Shown: positions 7,921-15,190 of the stretch, one piece after another
Position numbering within the stretch: the stretch's first letter is position 1
Layout: each line of letters begins with the position of its first letter
Origin: XYA12-FULL-58-9 sp001798605
Lineage (GTDB): Bacteria > Myxococcota > XYA12-FULL-58-9
Reading direction: 5' to 3'
Assembly (NCBI GenBank): GCA_036736205.1
Contig: DAINMX010000148.1
Coordinates: forward strand, 1-15,643
Length of the DNA: 15,643 nucleotides
Translations under genes and position numbers: made by a program
The notes under the pieces: model-generated
Told to the model about the DNA's origin: nothing
Database searches by the model: none
What the model saw: the letters and a program-made list of their open reading frames with translations, nothing else

Positions 7921-8067
7921 ACACCCAGTTCTCTTGTTGTCCACGGTTTCCCAACGCTCAATGAGGCGACATGGACCCCGACGAACTGTGTCCATCCACC
8001 ATGGCGCTGTCATCAGATCCGCCGTCAGTTGCCACACTGCTGTTTTGCACCCAGACACAAATGTGCC
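7921..8067. other. Convergent intergenic spacer
   Basis: These 147 bases lie between the ends of the signalling pair (plus) and ftsZ (minus). The only stem seen is ATGGAC (7971-7976) with GTCCAT (7990-7995) around a 13-nt loop, without a T-run, so no intrinsic terminator can be supported on either strand. No small gene or RNA was recognised. Confidence 0.6.
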
Positions 8068-9204
8068 CTACTCCGCCTTGCGGCGTAAGAATGCAGGGAT
8101 GTCGTACTCGTCTTCCATTGTATCGGCATTGTCGGGCAGGCGAATCTTCGTAAGCCGCTCTTGCTCCCAGCGATTGCGAATGATCGTGGGGATGTCATGC
8201 GCCTCTTTGGCTATCGGAAGATCGTTTAAAGAATTGCGACGGCCTTCGGCTCGATCAAAACCGGTGGCAATCACCGTCACCTTCATGGCATCGCCCATGG
8301 CCTCATCAACCACTGCGCCAAAAATGATGTTAGCGTCCTCGTCGGCGGCCTCGTGGATAAGCGCCGAAGCTGCGTTGATCTCGTGCAATGTGATATCAGG
8401 CCCGCCAGTAACATTGATCAACACACCGGTCGCGCCGTCGATGGAGATCTCCTCAAGCAGCGGCGATGCAATCGCTTGCGTTGCCGCAGCGACAGCGCGG
8501 CCTTCGCCCGAGGCTTGTCCTGTTCCCATCAAGGCCATGCCTTGATCGGTCATGATGGTTCGCACGTCGGCGAAGTCAACATTGACGATGCCGTGGAAGG
8601 TGATGAGATCAGAAATACCCTGCACTGCATTGAGCAGTACCTCGTCGGCCTTCTTGAAGGCGTCCATCATTGAGGTACTCTCATCAGTGATCGACAGAAG
8701 TCGCTGATTGGGAATGGTGATCAGTGTGTCGACTGACTCCCGGAGCGCAAGTATGCCCTGCTCAGCATGGCGACGACGGCGGTTACCCTCAAAGAAGAAT
8801 GGTTTGGTGACGACACCAACGGTCAACGCTCCGAGCGAGCGGGCGATGCTGGCGATGACCGGGGCCGCGCCGGTACCAGTACCACCACCCATTCCCGCTG
8901 TTATGAACACCATGTCGGCACCTTCGAGTGCGGCCGCGATCTGCTCGCGGTCCTCGAGCGCAGCTTCCCGACCAATCTCGGGGTTCGCACCCGCGCCGAG
9001 CCCTTTGGTGAGGGATTGACCGATCTGCACCTTCAACGGTGCCAGGTTGTTCCCCAATGCCTGGCGATCGGTGTTCGCGGCGACAAACTCCACACCATTG
9101 ATGTTGCCGGAGATCATCGTATTGATGGCATTGCCACCACCGCCGCCGACACCAATGACTTTGATCAATGCACTGGTCGAAGCGACTTCGTCGAGCTCTA
9201 TCAT
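8068..9204 (-). CDS. ftsZ: Cell division GTPase FtsZ
   Basis: FtsZ is the tubulin homologue that polymerises with GTP into the cytoplasmic Z-ring and recruits the divisome. The 378 residues contain the N-terminal nucleotide loop GVGGGGGNAINTM (18-30), tubulin signature GGGTGTG (106-112) and the T7 synergy loop NVDFADV (208-214), which completes GTP hydrolysis in the next subunit. The globular core ends near residue 316; a fairly short linker (about 45 residues) leads to the conserved C-terminal peptide EDEYDIPAFLRRKAE, which binds FtsA and other partners. ATG 9204 is chosen because AGGAGG lies 6 nt upstream; the in-frame TTG at 9219 falls inside that ribosome site. It is the last gene of the dcw cluster here and is preceded by an 82-bp spacer, so it may have its own expression control. 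Confidence 0.99.
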   Translation of the reverse strand: MIELDEVASTSALIKVIGVGGGGGNAINTMISGNINGVEFVAANTDRQALGNNLAPLKVQIGQSLTKGLGAGANPEIGREAALEDREQIAAALEGADMVFITAGMGGGTGTGAAPVIASIARSLGALTVGVVTKPFFFEGNRRRRHAEQGILALRESVDTLITIPNQRLLSITDESTSMMDAFKKADEVLLNAVQGISDLITFHGIVNVDFADVRTIMTDQGMALMGTGQASGEGRAVAAATQAIASPLLEEISIDGATGVLINVTGGPDITLHEINAASALIHEAADEDANIIFGAVVDEAMGDAMKVTVIATGFDRAEGRRNSLNDLPIAKEAHDIPTIIRNRWEQERLTKIRLPDNADTMEDEYDIPAFLRRKAE

Positions 9205-9286
9205 GGAATTCCTCCTCAATACTTCTCGGGCGCGCAGCCCGTTCCTTATAGTCTGTTGTCAGTCGTGATCATTCACGGCCCATGCA
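9205..9286 (-). promoter_or_regulatory. ftsA-ftsZ spacer with two small hairpins and strong RBS
   Basis: This is the only sizeable spacer inside the minus-strand cluster. It holds a strong Shine-Dalgarno (AGGAGG on the minus strand, 9211-9216), a G+C stem CGGGC/GCCCG with a 5-nt loop (9227-9241) just upstream of it, and an inverted repeat CGTGA-TCAT-TCACG (9264-9277). The stem has no T-run and is not a terminator. A TATAAG-like element (minus strand, 9245-9250) lacks a convincing -35. Regulatory function is inferred from position only. Confidence 0.45.
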
Positions 9287-10516
9287 TCAAAAAATCTCTC
9301 CGAACCAGGACCGCATGCGGCTCTTGACCTTGGAATAGACATTCTCTTCTCGTACCTTGAAGAACCTATTGCCCTCGTGACTCGCACCGTACAGAACCAG
9401 TCCGACGCCTGTCGCGAAAATGGGACTCTTGACGACATCAACGAGGCCGCCCATTCCCGTCGGCATGCCGAGACGAACAGGCACGCCGAGAATGTCTTCC
9501 GCGAGCTCCGGCATTCCCTTAAGGAGTGTCGCGCCACCCGTGATCACAACACCACTGGCCAAGAGGTCTTCGTAACCGGTGCGGTGAATTTCTTGCTGTA
9601 CCAGAGAAAACATCTCTTCGACTCGCGGTTCGATGATCTCGGTGAGAATCTGTCGCGACAGCGTTCGGGGCTTACGACCACCTACGCTCGGAACATCAAT
9701 GGTCTCGTCTTGTTCAACCAGGCCACTCATGGCACAGCCATGCTGGCGCTTGATTCGTTCGGCGTCATCCATTGGCGTACGCAGGCCGACAGCGATATCC
9801 GAGGTTATGTGGTCCCCGCCAACCGCCAAAACCGAGGTATGAACGATGCTGCCCTCGCTCCAGATGGCGATATCCGTAGTACCACCGCCAATGTCGATGA
9901 GCGCAACTCCGAGTTCTTTCTCGTCTTGGGACAACACCGACTCCGACGAAGCAAGCTGCTCAAGAACGATGTCAGCAACAGTCAACCCACAGCGTTGCGC
10001 ACATTTGATGATGTTCTGGGCGCTGGTGACGGCACCCGTGACAATGTGCACCTTTGCTTCCAGGCGAACTCCGCTCATCCCCAGTGGCTCACGAATGCCG
10101 TCCTGTTCGTCGATGATGAACTCTTGCGGCAGAATATGAATCACCTCCCGGTCGAGGGGAATGGCGATCGCGCGGGCGGCATCAATCACCCTATCAATAT
10201 CAGTTTGGACCACCTCGCGTTCCTTGACTGCGACGATCCCATGGCTGTTGAATCCCTTGATGTGACCGCCGGCAATTCCAGCGTAGACATGCGAGATCTC
10301 ACACCCAGCCATGAGCTCCGCCTCTTGGACGGCGCTCTTGATTGAATTGACTGTGGCTTCAATGTTGATGACCACACCTTTGCGCAAGCCCTTGGATGGA
10401 TGCGTGCCAATTCCGACGATGTCTATCTGACCATCTCGGCTCGCCTCGCCAACAATTGCGCAAATCTTGCTGGTGCCGATGTCGAGTCCTACGATTAGCT
10501 CTCCCATGTTTGCCAT
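9287..10516 (-). CDS. ftsA: Cell division protein FtsA
   Basis: FtsA is the actin-like ATPase that tethers FtsZ filaments to the cytoplasmic membrane and links them to later divisome proteins. The 409 residues show the actin-fold signatures: phosphate-1 GLDIGTSK (10-17), phosphate-2 DIGGGTTD (208-215) and adenosine motif ITGGATLLKG (325-334), with the FtsA-specific 1C domain at about 88-165. The C-terminus YSKVKSRMRSWFGEIF is an amphipathic membrane-targeting helix. ATG 10516 is chosen because GAGGT lies 6 nt upstream, over the end of ftsQ; an ATG three codons later (10507) is possible, and the frame is open further upstream inside ftsQ. It lies 4 nt after the ftsQ stop, so translation is probably coupled, and is followed by the FtsZ partner gene. 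Confidence 0.98.
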   Translation of the reverse strand: MANMGELIVGLDIGTSKICAIVGEASRDGQIDIVGIGTHPSKGLRKGVVINIEATVNSIKSAVQEAELMAGCEISHVYAGIAGGHIKGFNSHGIVAVKEREVVQTDIDRVIDAARAIAIPLDREVIHILPQEFIIDEQDGIREPLGMSGVRLEAKVHIVTGAVTSAQNIIKCAQRCGLTVADIVLEQLASSESVLSQDEKELGVALIDIGGGTTDIAIWSEGSIVHTSVLAVGGDHITSDIAVGLRTPMDDAERIKRQHGCAMSGLVEQDETIDVPSVGGRKPRTLSRQILTEIIEPRVEEMFSLVQQEIHRTGYEDLLASGVVITGGATLLKGMPELAEDILGVPVRLGMPTGMGGLVDVVKSPIFATGVGLVLYGASHEGNRFFKVREENVYSKVKSRMRSWFGEIF

Positions 10517-10518
10517 AT

Positions 10519-10527
10519 CCTCACCTC
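10519..10527 (-). promoter_or_regulatory. ftsA ribosome binding site spanning the ftsQ stop
   Basis: On the minus strand this reads GAGGTGAGG and contains the ftsQ stop codon TGA (10523-10521). The GAGGT part stands 6 nt before ATG 10516, which decides the ftsA start and suggests that ribosomes finishing ftsQ restart on ftsA. Confidence 0.7.
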
Positions 10528-11402
10528 GCCTCCGCAATGAGTGTCTCATGTTCTTCTTTCGGTTGTGCAACTTTCAGAAGTGATGCAAAAACCCGACGGG
10601 GGTCCTTCACACCATCGACCCACAACGTCACTGGCCTCTGACCACGTGCCGTGAGAGTTGCCAAAGCTGTCTTTGCGTGATCAATGCGACTCAATCCACC
10701 AAAACCCAGATGGGTCTCGAGAATCTGTTGGGCACGCGCAGGTTGGGTTACCGCTGTCCAGCCAAGATCCTCGTCCCAATGTAGCTCCTCGAGCCGCCCA
10801 AGGTTGTCTCCATCGTTTTCAAAAGCCACCGCCAACGCGACCCCAGCGCTGATAATTTCAGCCACCGCTGCGGGCGTATCAGTTGCATCACCGCGGTGGA
10901 CGCCGGTAATCACGGGCAACACAATGGCATCACGCGACGACAAACGCTTGAACAACTGCCCCGTGGCATCGGCAAGATAGAGTTCACCGAGTGCCACCAC
11001 GATCGCCGGCTCAAATTCGTCGACTGTAATAATGATGCGATCCGGAAGCTTGCGCTGCAACCGTGCCGTCTGAATCCAGGGGTGTCGACGCAGGCTCAGC
11101 GCCGCAGCGTCGAGATCGACCTCCAGGATAGAATCCCCAACACCGATGTTGGTGTAGGCTTGGATCTCCCCTGCCTTGACACGAGTGGCCCCCACGAGCT
11201 CAATGGTTTCCACATTCAACCGGGAAGAAGTGCGCAAAGACTGCCATCCATAGTGAACCACCATGACCAGAGCGGCAGCGGTGGCCAACGCCGCCGCAAG
11301 TCGGGCAAGACGCCACACGCCGCCACCGTGTGCTGATTCGCCTGATGCCATCGCAGGGCTGCGCCGATTGCGTCCCGTTCGGTGTCCGCGAGTGATTCTC
11401 AT
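10521..11402 (-). CDS. ftsQ: Cell division protein FtsQ/DivIB
   Basis: FtsQ is a bitopic divisome protein that joins FtsL and FtsB in the periplasm and helps switch on septal peptidoglycan synthesis. The 293 residues comprise a basic cytoplasmic tail (1-30), one transmembrane helix (about 31-52), a POTRA domain (about 62-130, with RLNVETIELVGATRVKAGEI and SLRRHPWIQTARLQRKLPDR) and a less conserved beta domain ending around 280. Sequence conservation is low in this family, so POTRA, topology and position between murC and ftsA carry the assignment. ATG 11402 is chosen because it overlaps the murC stop (ATGA) and has GAGGA about 9 nt upstream; TTG 11411 is a less likely in-frame alternative. Length and domain order are normal. 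Confidence 0.93.
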   Translation of the reverse strand: MRITRGHRTGRNRRSPAMASGESAHGGGVWRLARLAAALATAAALVMVVHYGWQSLRTSSRLNVETIELVGATRVKAGEIQAYTNIGVGDSILEVDLDAAALSLRRHPWIQTARLQRKLPDRIIITVDEFEPAIVVALGELYLADATGQLFKRLSSRDAIVLPVITGVHRGDATDTPAAVAEIISAGVALAVAFENDGDNLGRLEELHWDEDLGWTAVTQPARAQQILETHLGFGGLSRIDHAKTALATLTARGQRPVTLWVDGVKDPRRVFASLLKVAQPKEEHETLIAEAR

Positions 11403-12814
11403 GTCAGCCAATCCTCGTTTCTGCAGCCAACATCGGCGTCGCCACGCAGATAGACGAGAAGTTCCTCGCCCGCCTGCCAGATATTCCCGGCCCCAAGTGT
11501 CAACACCAGATCCCCAGGACGAACGATCTCGGCCAAGCGGGTGCCGACCTCTGCCACTGGGCCCACATACTCGACATTGCTGTGACCGCGACTGCGAATA
11601 ACCTCCACGAGCTTCTCGGCCGTAACTCCCTCGATGGGAGTCTCAGAGGCCGCATAGATGTCGGCGACCAAGAGTACATTCGACGCATTGAATGCTGGCG
11701 CAAACTCCTCGAGAAAATCTCGCGTCCGCGTGTAGCGATGCGGCTGAAACGCTACGACCAACCGACGATTGTGGGCCTCTTTGGCCGCCTCCAACGTTGC
11801 ACGAATTTCAGCGGGATGATGACCATAGTCATCAGCAACGAGAATATCTCCCGCCTGGCCCTTGATTTCGAACCGACGACCAATACCTGAAAACTTGAGG
11901 AGCGCCGTCACTGTTTTTTCAAACGGTACTCCAACTTCGTCAGCGACTGCGATGGTCGCCAGGGCGTTGGCAACATTGTGGCGACCGATCATGTTCAGCC
12001 GGACATCCCCCATCAACTCGCCACGAACACGCACAGCGAAGGTAATCGCGCCTTTGCCCACGCGCAAATCTTCAGCGACATAGTCTGCCTGCTGAGAGAA
12101 GCCGTAGGTGACAAAACGCTTCTCGATGCGCGGTAGGATTCCTTGGACCGTGGGATGATCGAGGCAAAGGACCGAGACACCGTAGAATGGCACCTTGTTG
12201 ACGAAATCGACGAAGGCATCGACAATCTCGGGCAAACCGCCCGTCCAGAAGTCGAGATGCTCCGCGTCGATGTTGGTGACAACGGCGATCGTCGGCATCA
12301 ATTTCAGAAACGAGCCATCACTCTCATCGGCCTCGGCCACGAGGTACTCCCCCTCACCGAGCTTGGCATTGGTGCCAAGCGAAGCGAGGCGGCCACCAAT
12401 GACGATGGTGGGATCGAAGCCTCCCTCACCGAGAACCGTTGCGACCAGAGACGTCGTGGTGGTCTTTCCATGAGTACCAGCCACCGCGATACCGTATTTC
12501 ATCCGCATGAGCTCAGCGAGCATCTCGGCCCGTCGAATGACCGGAATGCCGCGGCGTCGTGCCTCAACAACTTCCGGGTTGTCAGCCCTGACTGCCGTCG
12601 AAACCACCACCACATCGGCATCACCGACATGCAGAGCGGCGTGCCCTTCGTGCACCGTGGCACCAAGTGCACTCAAGCGAGCCGTGACCAACGACGGTTG
12701 CACATCGGACCCACGCACGTCGTAGCCAAGATTGATGAGCACTTCAGCAATACCACTCATGCCAATGCCGCCCAGGCCGATGAAGTGCAAACGATGGGCA
12801 CGGTCTCTAAACAT
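11399..12814 (-). CDS. murC: UDP-N-acetylmuramate--L-alanine ligase MurC
   Basis: MurC adds L-alanine to UDP-MurNAc using ATP, the first step of stem-peptide assembly in the cytoplasm. At 471 residues it has the usual length and three-domain plan: the UDP-binding Rossmann domain with GLGGIGMSG (13-21), the ATPase domain with P-loop GTHGKTTT (113-120), EADESDGSF (161-169) and TNIDAEHLDFW (180-190), and the C-terminal domain with DDYGHHPAEI (328-337) and FQPHRYTRT (356-364). DYGHHP and the HLDFW region separate MurC from the other Mur ligases. ATG 12814 has GAGGTG 4 nt upstream, inside murG, and the gene overlaps murG by 8 nt and ftsQ by 4 nt. No murB follows it. A complete, confident call. Confidence 0.98.
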   Translation of the reverse strand: MFRDRAHRLHFIGLGGIGMSGIAEVLINLGYDVRGSDVQPSLVTARLSALGATVHEGHAALHVGDADVVVVSTAVRADNPEVVEARRRGIPVIRRAEMLAELMRMKYGIAVAGTHGKTTTTSLVATVLGEGGFDPTIVIGGRLASLGTNAKLGEGEYLVAEADESDGSFLKLMPTIAVVTNIDAEHLDFWTGGLPEIVDAFVDFVNKVPFYGVSVLCLDHPTVQGILPRIEKRFVTYGFSQQADYVAEDLRVGKGAITFAVRVRGELMGDVRLNMIGRHNVANALATIAVADEVGVPFEKTVTALLKFSGIGRRFEIKGQAGDILVADDYGHHPAEIRATLEAAKEAHNRRLVVAFQPHRYTRTRDFLEEFAPAFNASNVLLVADIYAASETPIEGVTAEKLVEVIRSRGHSNVEYVGPVAEVGTRLAEIVRPGDLVLTLGAGNIWQAGEELLVYLRGDADVGCRNEDWLT

Positions 12815-13949
12815 GTGTCACCTCATCCTGGCCATCGCCACATCGCTTGCTGCCGTCGTCTTCACCATTTCTCCAACCACCCAACCGCGCCTCTGCTTCC
12901 AGCACGTCTGCAATGTCTTTCGCCGCATCAGGTTTGCCATGGCGACGGGATTCCGTAGCCATACGTTCGAGCCGTTCTCTGTCAAACGCGAGTTCGCGAA
13001 CAAGCGCAACCAACCGCTCGGGGCTGAGATCTGTTTGTGGCAAGTGTATTGCTGCACCTGCCTCCGCCAACGTCGCAGCATTCGCACTCTGGTGATCATC
13101 CACAGCGAAAGGATAGGGAACCAAGATCGATGGACGGCCACAAACTGTGAGCTCGGCGATAGTCATTGCGCCAGATCGGCAGAGGACCAAGTCGGCGTCT
13201 CGATAGGCCGCGGCCATGTCATCAATGAACGAATGGACTTCAGCATCCAAACCTGCGGCGTTGTATGCATCTCGCACCCTGTCATGGTCGGCCTCCCCCG
13301 TCTGGTGCACAATGGACAATTCCAGCGCTGACAAGTCGACTGCCGCTGCCATCATTGCTTCATTGATTGCGCGCGCGCCTTGGGAGCCACCGAAAACGAG
13401 AAGCCGCGGCGGTGTGGCTGGTGAATATGAGGCTGCGCGCACGGCAAGCAGATCCTGACGTACGGGATTGCCCACCACTCGCACTTTGCCCTCGGGCAGA
13501 CCTCGGGTGGGCAAGCCGGTCAGAACCCGGCGCGCCAAACGCGCGAGCACCCTGTTGGTGAAACCGGGCACGGCGTTCTGTTCCATCACCACACATGGGA
13601 TGCCCAACAACCGGGATGCCAAAACCGCCGGTCCCGCCGCATAACCACCAACGCTAACAGCGACACTCGGCTTGAACCGACGCACCAACGCCAATGCCTT
13701 GACGATAGCGAACGGCAACCGCAACAAACCGATCACCATGCCGATGACGCCCGTGCGCCTCAGGCCAGAAACGGGTAAGAGGGCGAGCTCAAAGCCGGCC
13801 GCCGGCACAGCGCGAGTTTCGATGCCACGGGCAGTGCCGACAAACAGTATGCGAACCGTCTCGGAGCGCCGCCGCAGCTCTTGTGCTAGAGCGATGCCGG
13901 GGAACAAATGACCGCCCGTTCCACCCCCTGCTATCAAGACGCCAATCAC
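12807..13949 (-). CDS. murG: MurG, lipid II-forming GlcNAc transferase
   Basis: MurG is the peripheral membrane glycosyltransferase that transfers GlcNAc from UDP-GlcNAc to lipid I, making lipid II on the inner face of the membrane. The GT-B fold is seen in two halves: N-terminal GGGTGGH (8-14), SVGGYAAGPA (99-108) and EQNAVPGFTN (123-132); C-terminal GGSQGA (187-192), CRSGAMTIAEL (257-267) and the donor-site stretch PFAVDDHQ (280-287). The start is GTG 13949, in a GTGA overlap with ftsW and with GAGGAG 8 nt upstream; the frame is open further up, but only as antisense-free read-through of ftsW. The 380 residues include an extra hydrophilic tail of about 25 residues, whose end overlaps murC by 8 nt; E. 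coli MurG is 355 residues long. Confidence 0.98.
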   Translation of the reverse strand: MIGVLIAGGGTGGHLFPGIALAQELRRRSETVRILFVGTARGIETRAVPAAGFELALLPVSGLRRTGVIGMVIGLLRLPFAIVKALALVRRFKPSVAVSVGGYAAGPAVLASRLLGIPCVVMEQNAVPGFTNRVLARLARRVLTGLPTRGLPEGKVRVVGNPVRQDLLAVRAASYSPATPPRLLVFGGSQGARAINEAMMAAAVDLSALELSIVHQTGEADHDRVRDAYNAAGLDAEVHSFIDDMAAAYRDADLVLCRSGAMTIAELTVCGRPSILVPYPFAVDDHQSANAATLAEAGAAIHLPQTDLSPERLVALVRELAFDRERLERMATESRRHGKPDAAKDIADVLEAEARLGGWRNGEDDGSKRCGDGQDEVTHV

Positions 13950-15190
13950 TTCGTAGACTCCTCGGCGATGCCGTCGCGCGCTACTCGCAACAGAAGTCCC
14001 ACTGCAACGAGGGTCGCCAACAAATTGGAGCCACCGTAGGAGACCAAGGGTAGCGGCAGTCCCTTGGTGGGAAGCATGCCGGAGGCCACGCACATGTTGA
14101 AGACGGCCGGCACAGCAACCAGTGCGCCCAAGCCAACTGCGAGGTATCCGTCGAATGAGCTCACGGCACCCACCGCCGCCCTCAAGGCCCGGGCAACGAA
14201 TAGTGCTACAACACAAAGTACAACCATGACGCCAATGAAGCCGAGTTCCTCTGCCAGAAGCGCGAAAATGAAATCCGTGTGCGCAGCCGGCAAAAAGAAC
14301 AGTTTGTGTTTGCTCGCGCCGAGCCCAACGCCCCACAGTCCCCCAGAACCAATGGAGATCAATGACTCGCTAACTTGATAACCAGTGGTCGAACGGTAGG
14401 CCCATGGATCGATCCAGGCGAGAATCCGTTCGATGCGCCACCTGGTACCCATGAGCTGGTTGTAAAACACTGGCAGGGCCGTCAAGCCCACGAGCGCGAG
14501 AGTGCGCAGTCGCAACCCCGCAGAGAAGACCATCACGGCAACCACCAATTCGATGACCAACGCTGTGCCGAGATCCGGCTCCTTGAGGATGAGAGCCACT
14601 GGGATCTGTGCAATCAACACCGGCACCAACAAACTCGAACGATCCTTTTTCATGTTCGCGTCGCGATTGGCGAGAATGCCGGCGATCGCCACCACCACAG
14701 CCACCTTCGTCAACTCCGAAGGCTGAAAACCTACACCTGCAAAGGTTATCCAACGACGAGCGCCATTGGCGAGATGGCCGATGCCCGGAATCAGAACCAA
14801 GACACACAGCACGACGCAACCAAGAAATAACAAACCAGCACGTTTCTGCAGCCACTCTCCCGGAACATGTGCGGCCATAACCATGCCGATGAGGCCCAAC
14901 ACCGCCCACCCGAGCTGTGCCTTGAGAAAATACTCGGCGTCGCCGTGGATGCGCGCCGCAAACACCGAGCTCGAACTGTAGACCAACACAATGCCGAGCC
15001 CGAGCATGATCATCACCGAGGCGATTAGGAGGGCGTCCCAGCTGCGTGGACCATGGACTGCCGACCGTGCCGCGGGGTGATCTCGAGTGACCTCGCCCGT
15101 GCTACGTCGCGATCCCAATCCGATGCTACGCGCCGCACTGCTGTCTGGGCGACCTGACCGCGTGCGTTTTATCGACACACAATTGTTCAC
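13946..15190 (-). CDS. ftsW: FtsW, septal peptidoglycan polymerase (SEDS family)
   Basis: FtsW is the multi-pass SEDS glycosyltransferase that polymerises lipid II at the septum with its partner class B PBP (FtsI, not in this window). The 414 residues start with a basic, soluble N-terminal tail of about 50 residues, followed by around ten hydrophobic segments. Seen SEDS motifs: NGARRWI (142-148), QPSELTK (156-162), KEPDLGTA (203-210) and AHTDFIFALLAEELG (303-317), where D306 matches the essential Asp of the family; SYGGSN lies near the C-terminus. FtsW rather than RodA is chosen from its place between murD and murG. GTG 15190 overlaps the murD stop (GTGA) with GAGGAG 8 nt upstream, which supports this start despite the long tail. 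Confidence 0.96.
   Translation of the reverse strand: MNNCVSIKRTRSGRPDSSAARSIGLGSRRSTGEVTRDHPAARSAVHGPRSWDALLIASVMIMLGLGIVLVYSSSSVFAARIHGDAEYFLKAQLGWAVLGLIGMVMAAHVPGEWLQKRAGLLFLGCVVLCVLVLIPGIGHLANGARRWITFAGVGFQPSELTKVAVVVAIAGILANRDANMKKDRSSLLVPVLIAQIPVALILKEPDLGTALVIELVVAVMVFSAGLRLRTLALVGLTALPVFYNQLMGTRWRIERILAWIDPWAYRSTTGYQVSESLISIGSGGLWGVGLGASKHKLFFLPAAHTDFIFALLAEELGFIGVMVVLCVVALFVARALRAAVGAVSSFDGYLAVGLGALVAVPAVFNMCVASGMLPTKGLPLPLVSYGGSNLLATLVAVGLLLRVARDGIAEESTK
13958..13963 (-). promoter_or_regulatory. murG ribosome binding site inside ftsW
   Basis: GAGGAG on the minus strand, 8 nt before the GTG of murG. It decides the start among several in-frame possibilities and lies within the last ftsW codons. 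Confidence 0.75.

Noticed and set aside
7971..7995. Hairpin ATGGAC/GTCCAT as an intrinsic terminator
   Set aside because: Six-bp stem with a 13-nt loop and no T-run on either side.
7934..8545. 203-codon plus-strand open frame entering the convergent spacer
   Set aside because: Mostly antisense to the ftsZ C-terminal half; low-complexity Ser/Ala/Pro product without a motif.
9205..9219. TTG at 9219 as the ftsZ start
   Set aside because: It overlaps the AGGAGG ribosome site that serves ATG 9204.
9245..9274. Sigma70 promoter in the ftsA-ftsZ spacer
   Set aside because: A TATAAG-like -10 exists on the minus strand but no acceptable -35 at 16-18 nt.
9377..10345. 322-codon plus-strand open frame
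   Set aside because: Antisense to ftsA, which shows all actin-fold signatures; no start signal or motif in the plus-strand frame.
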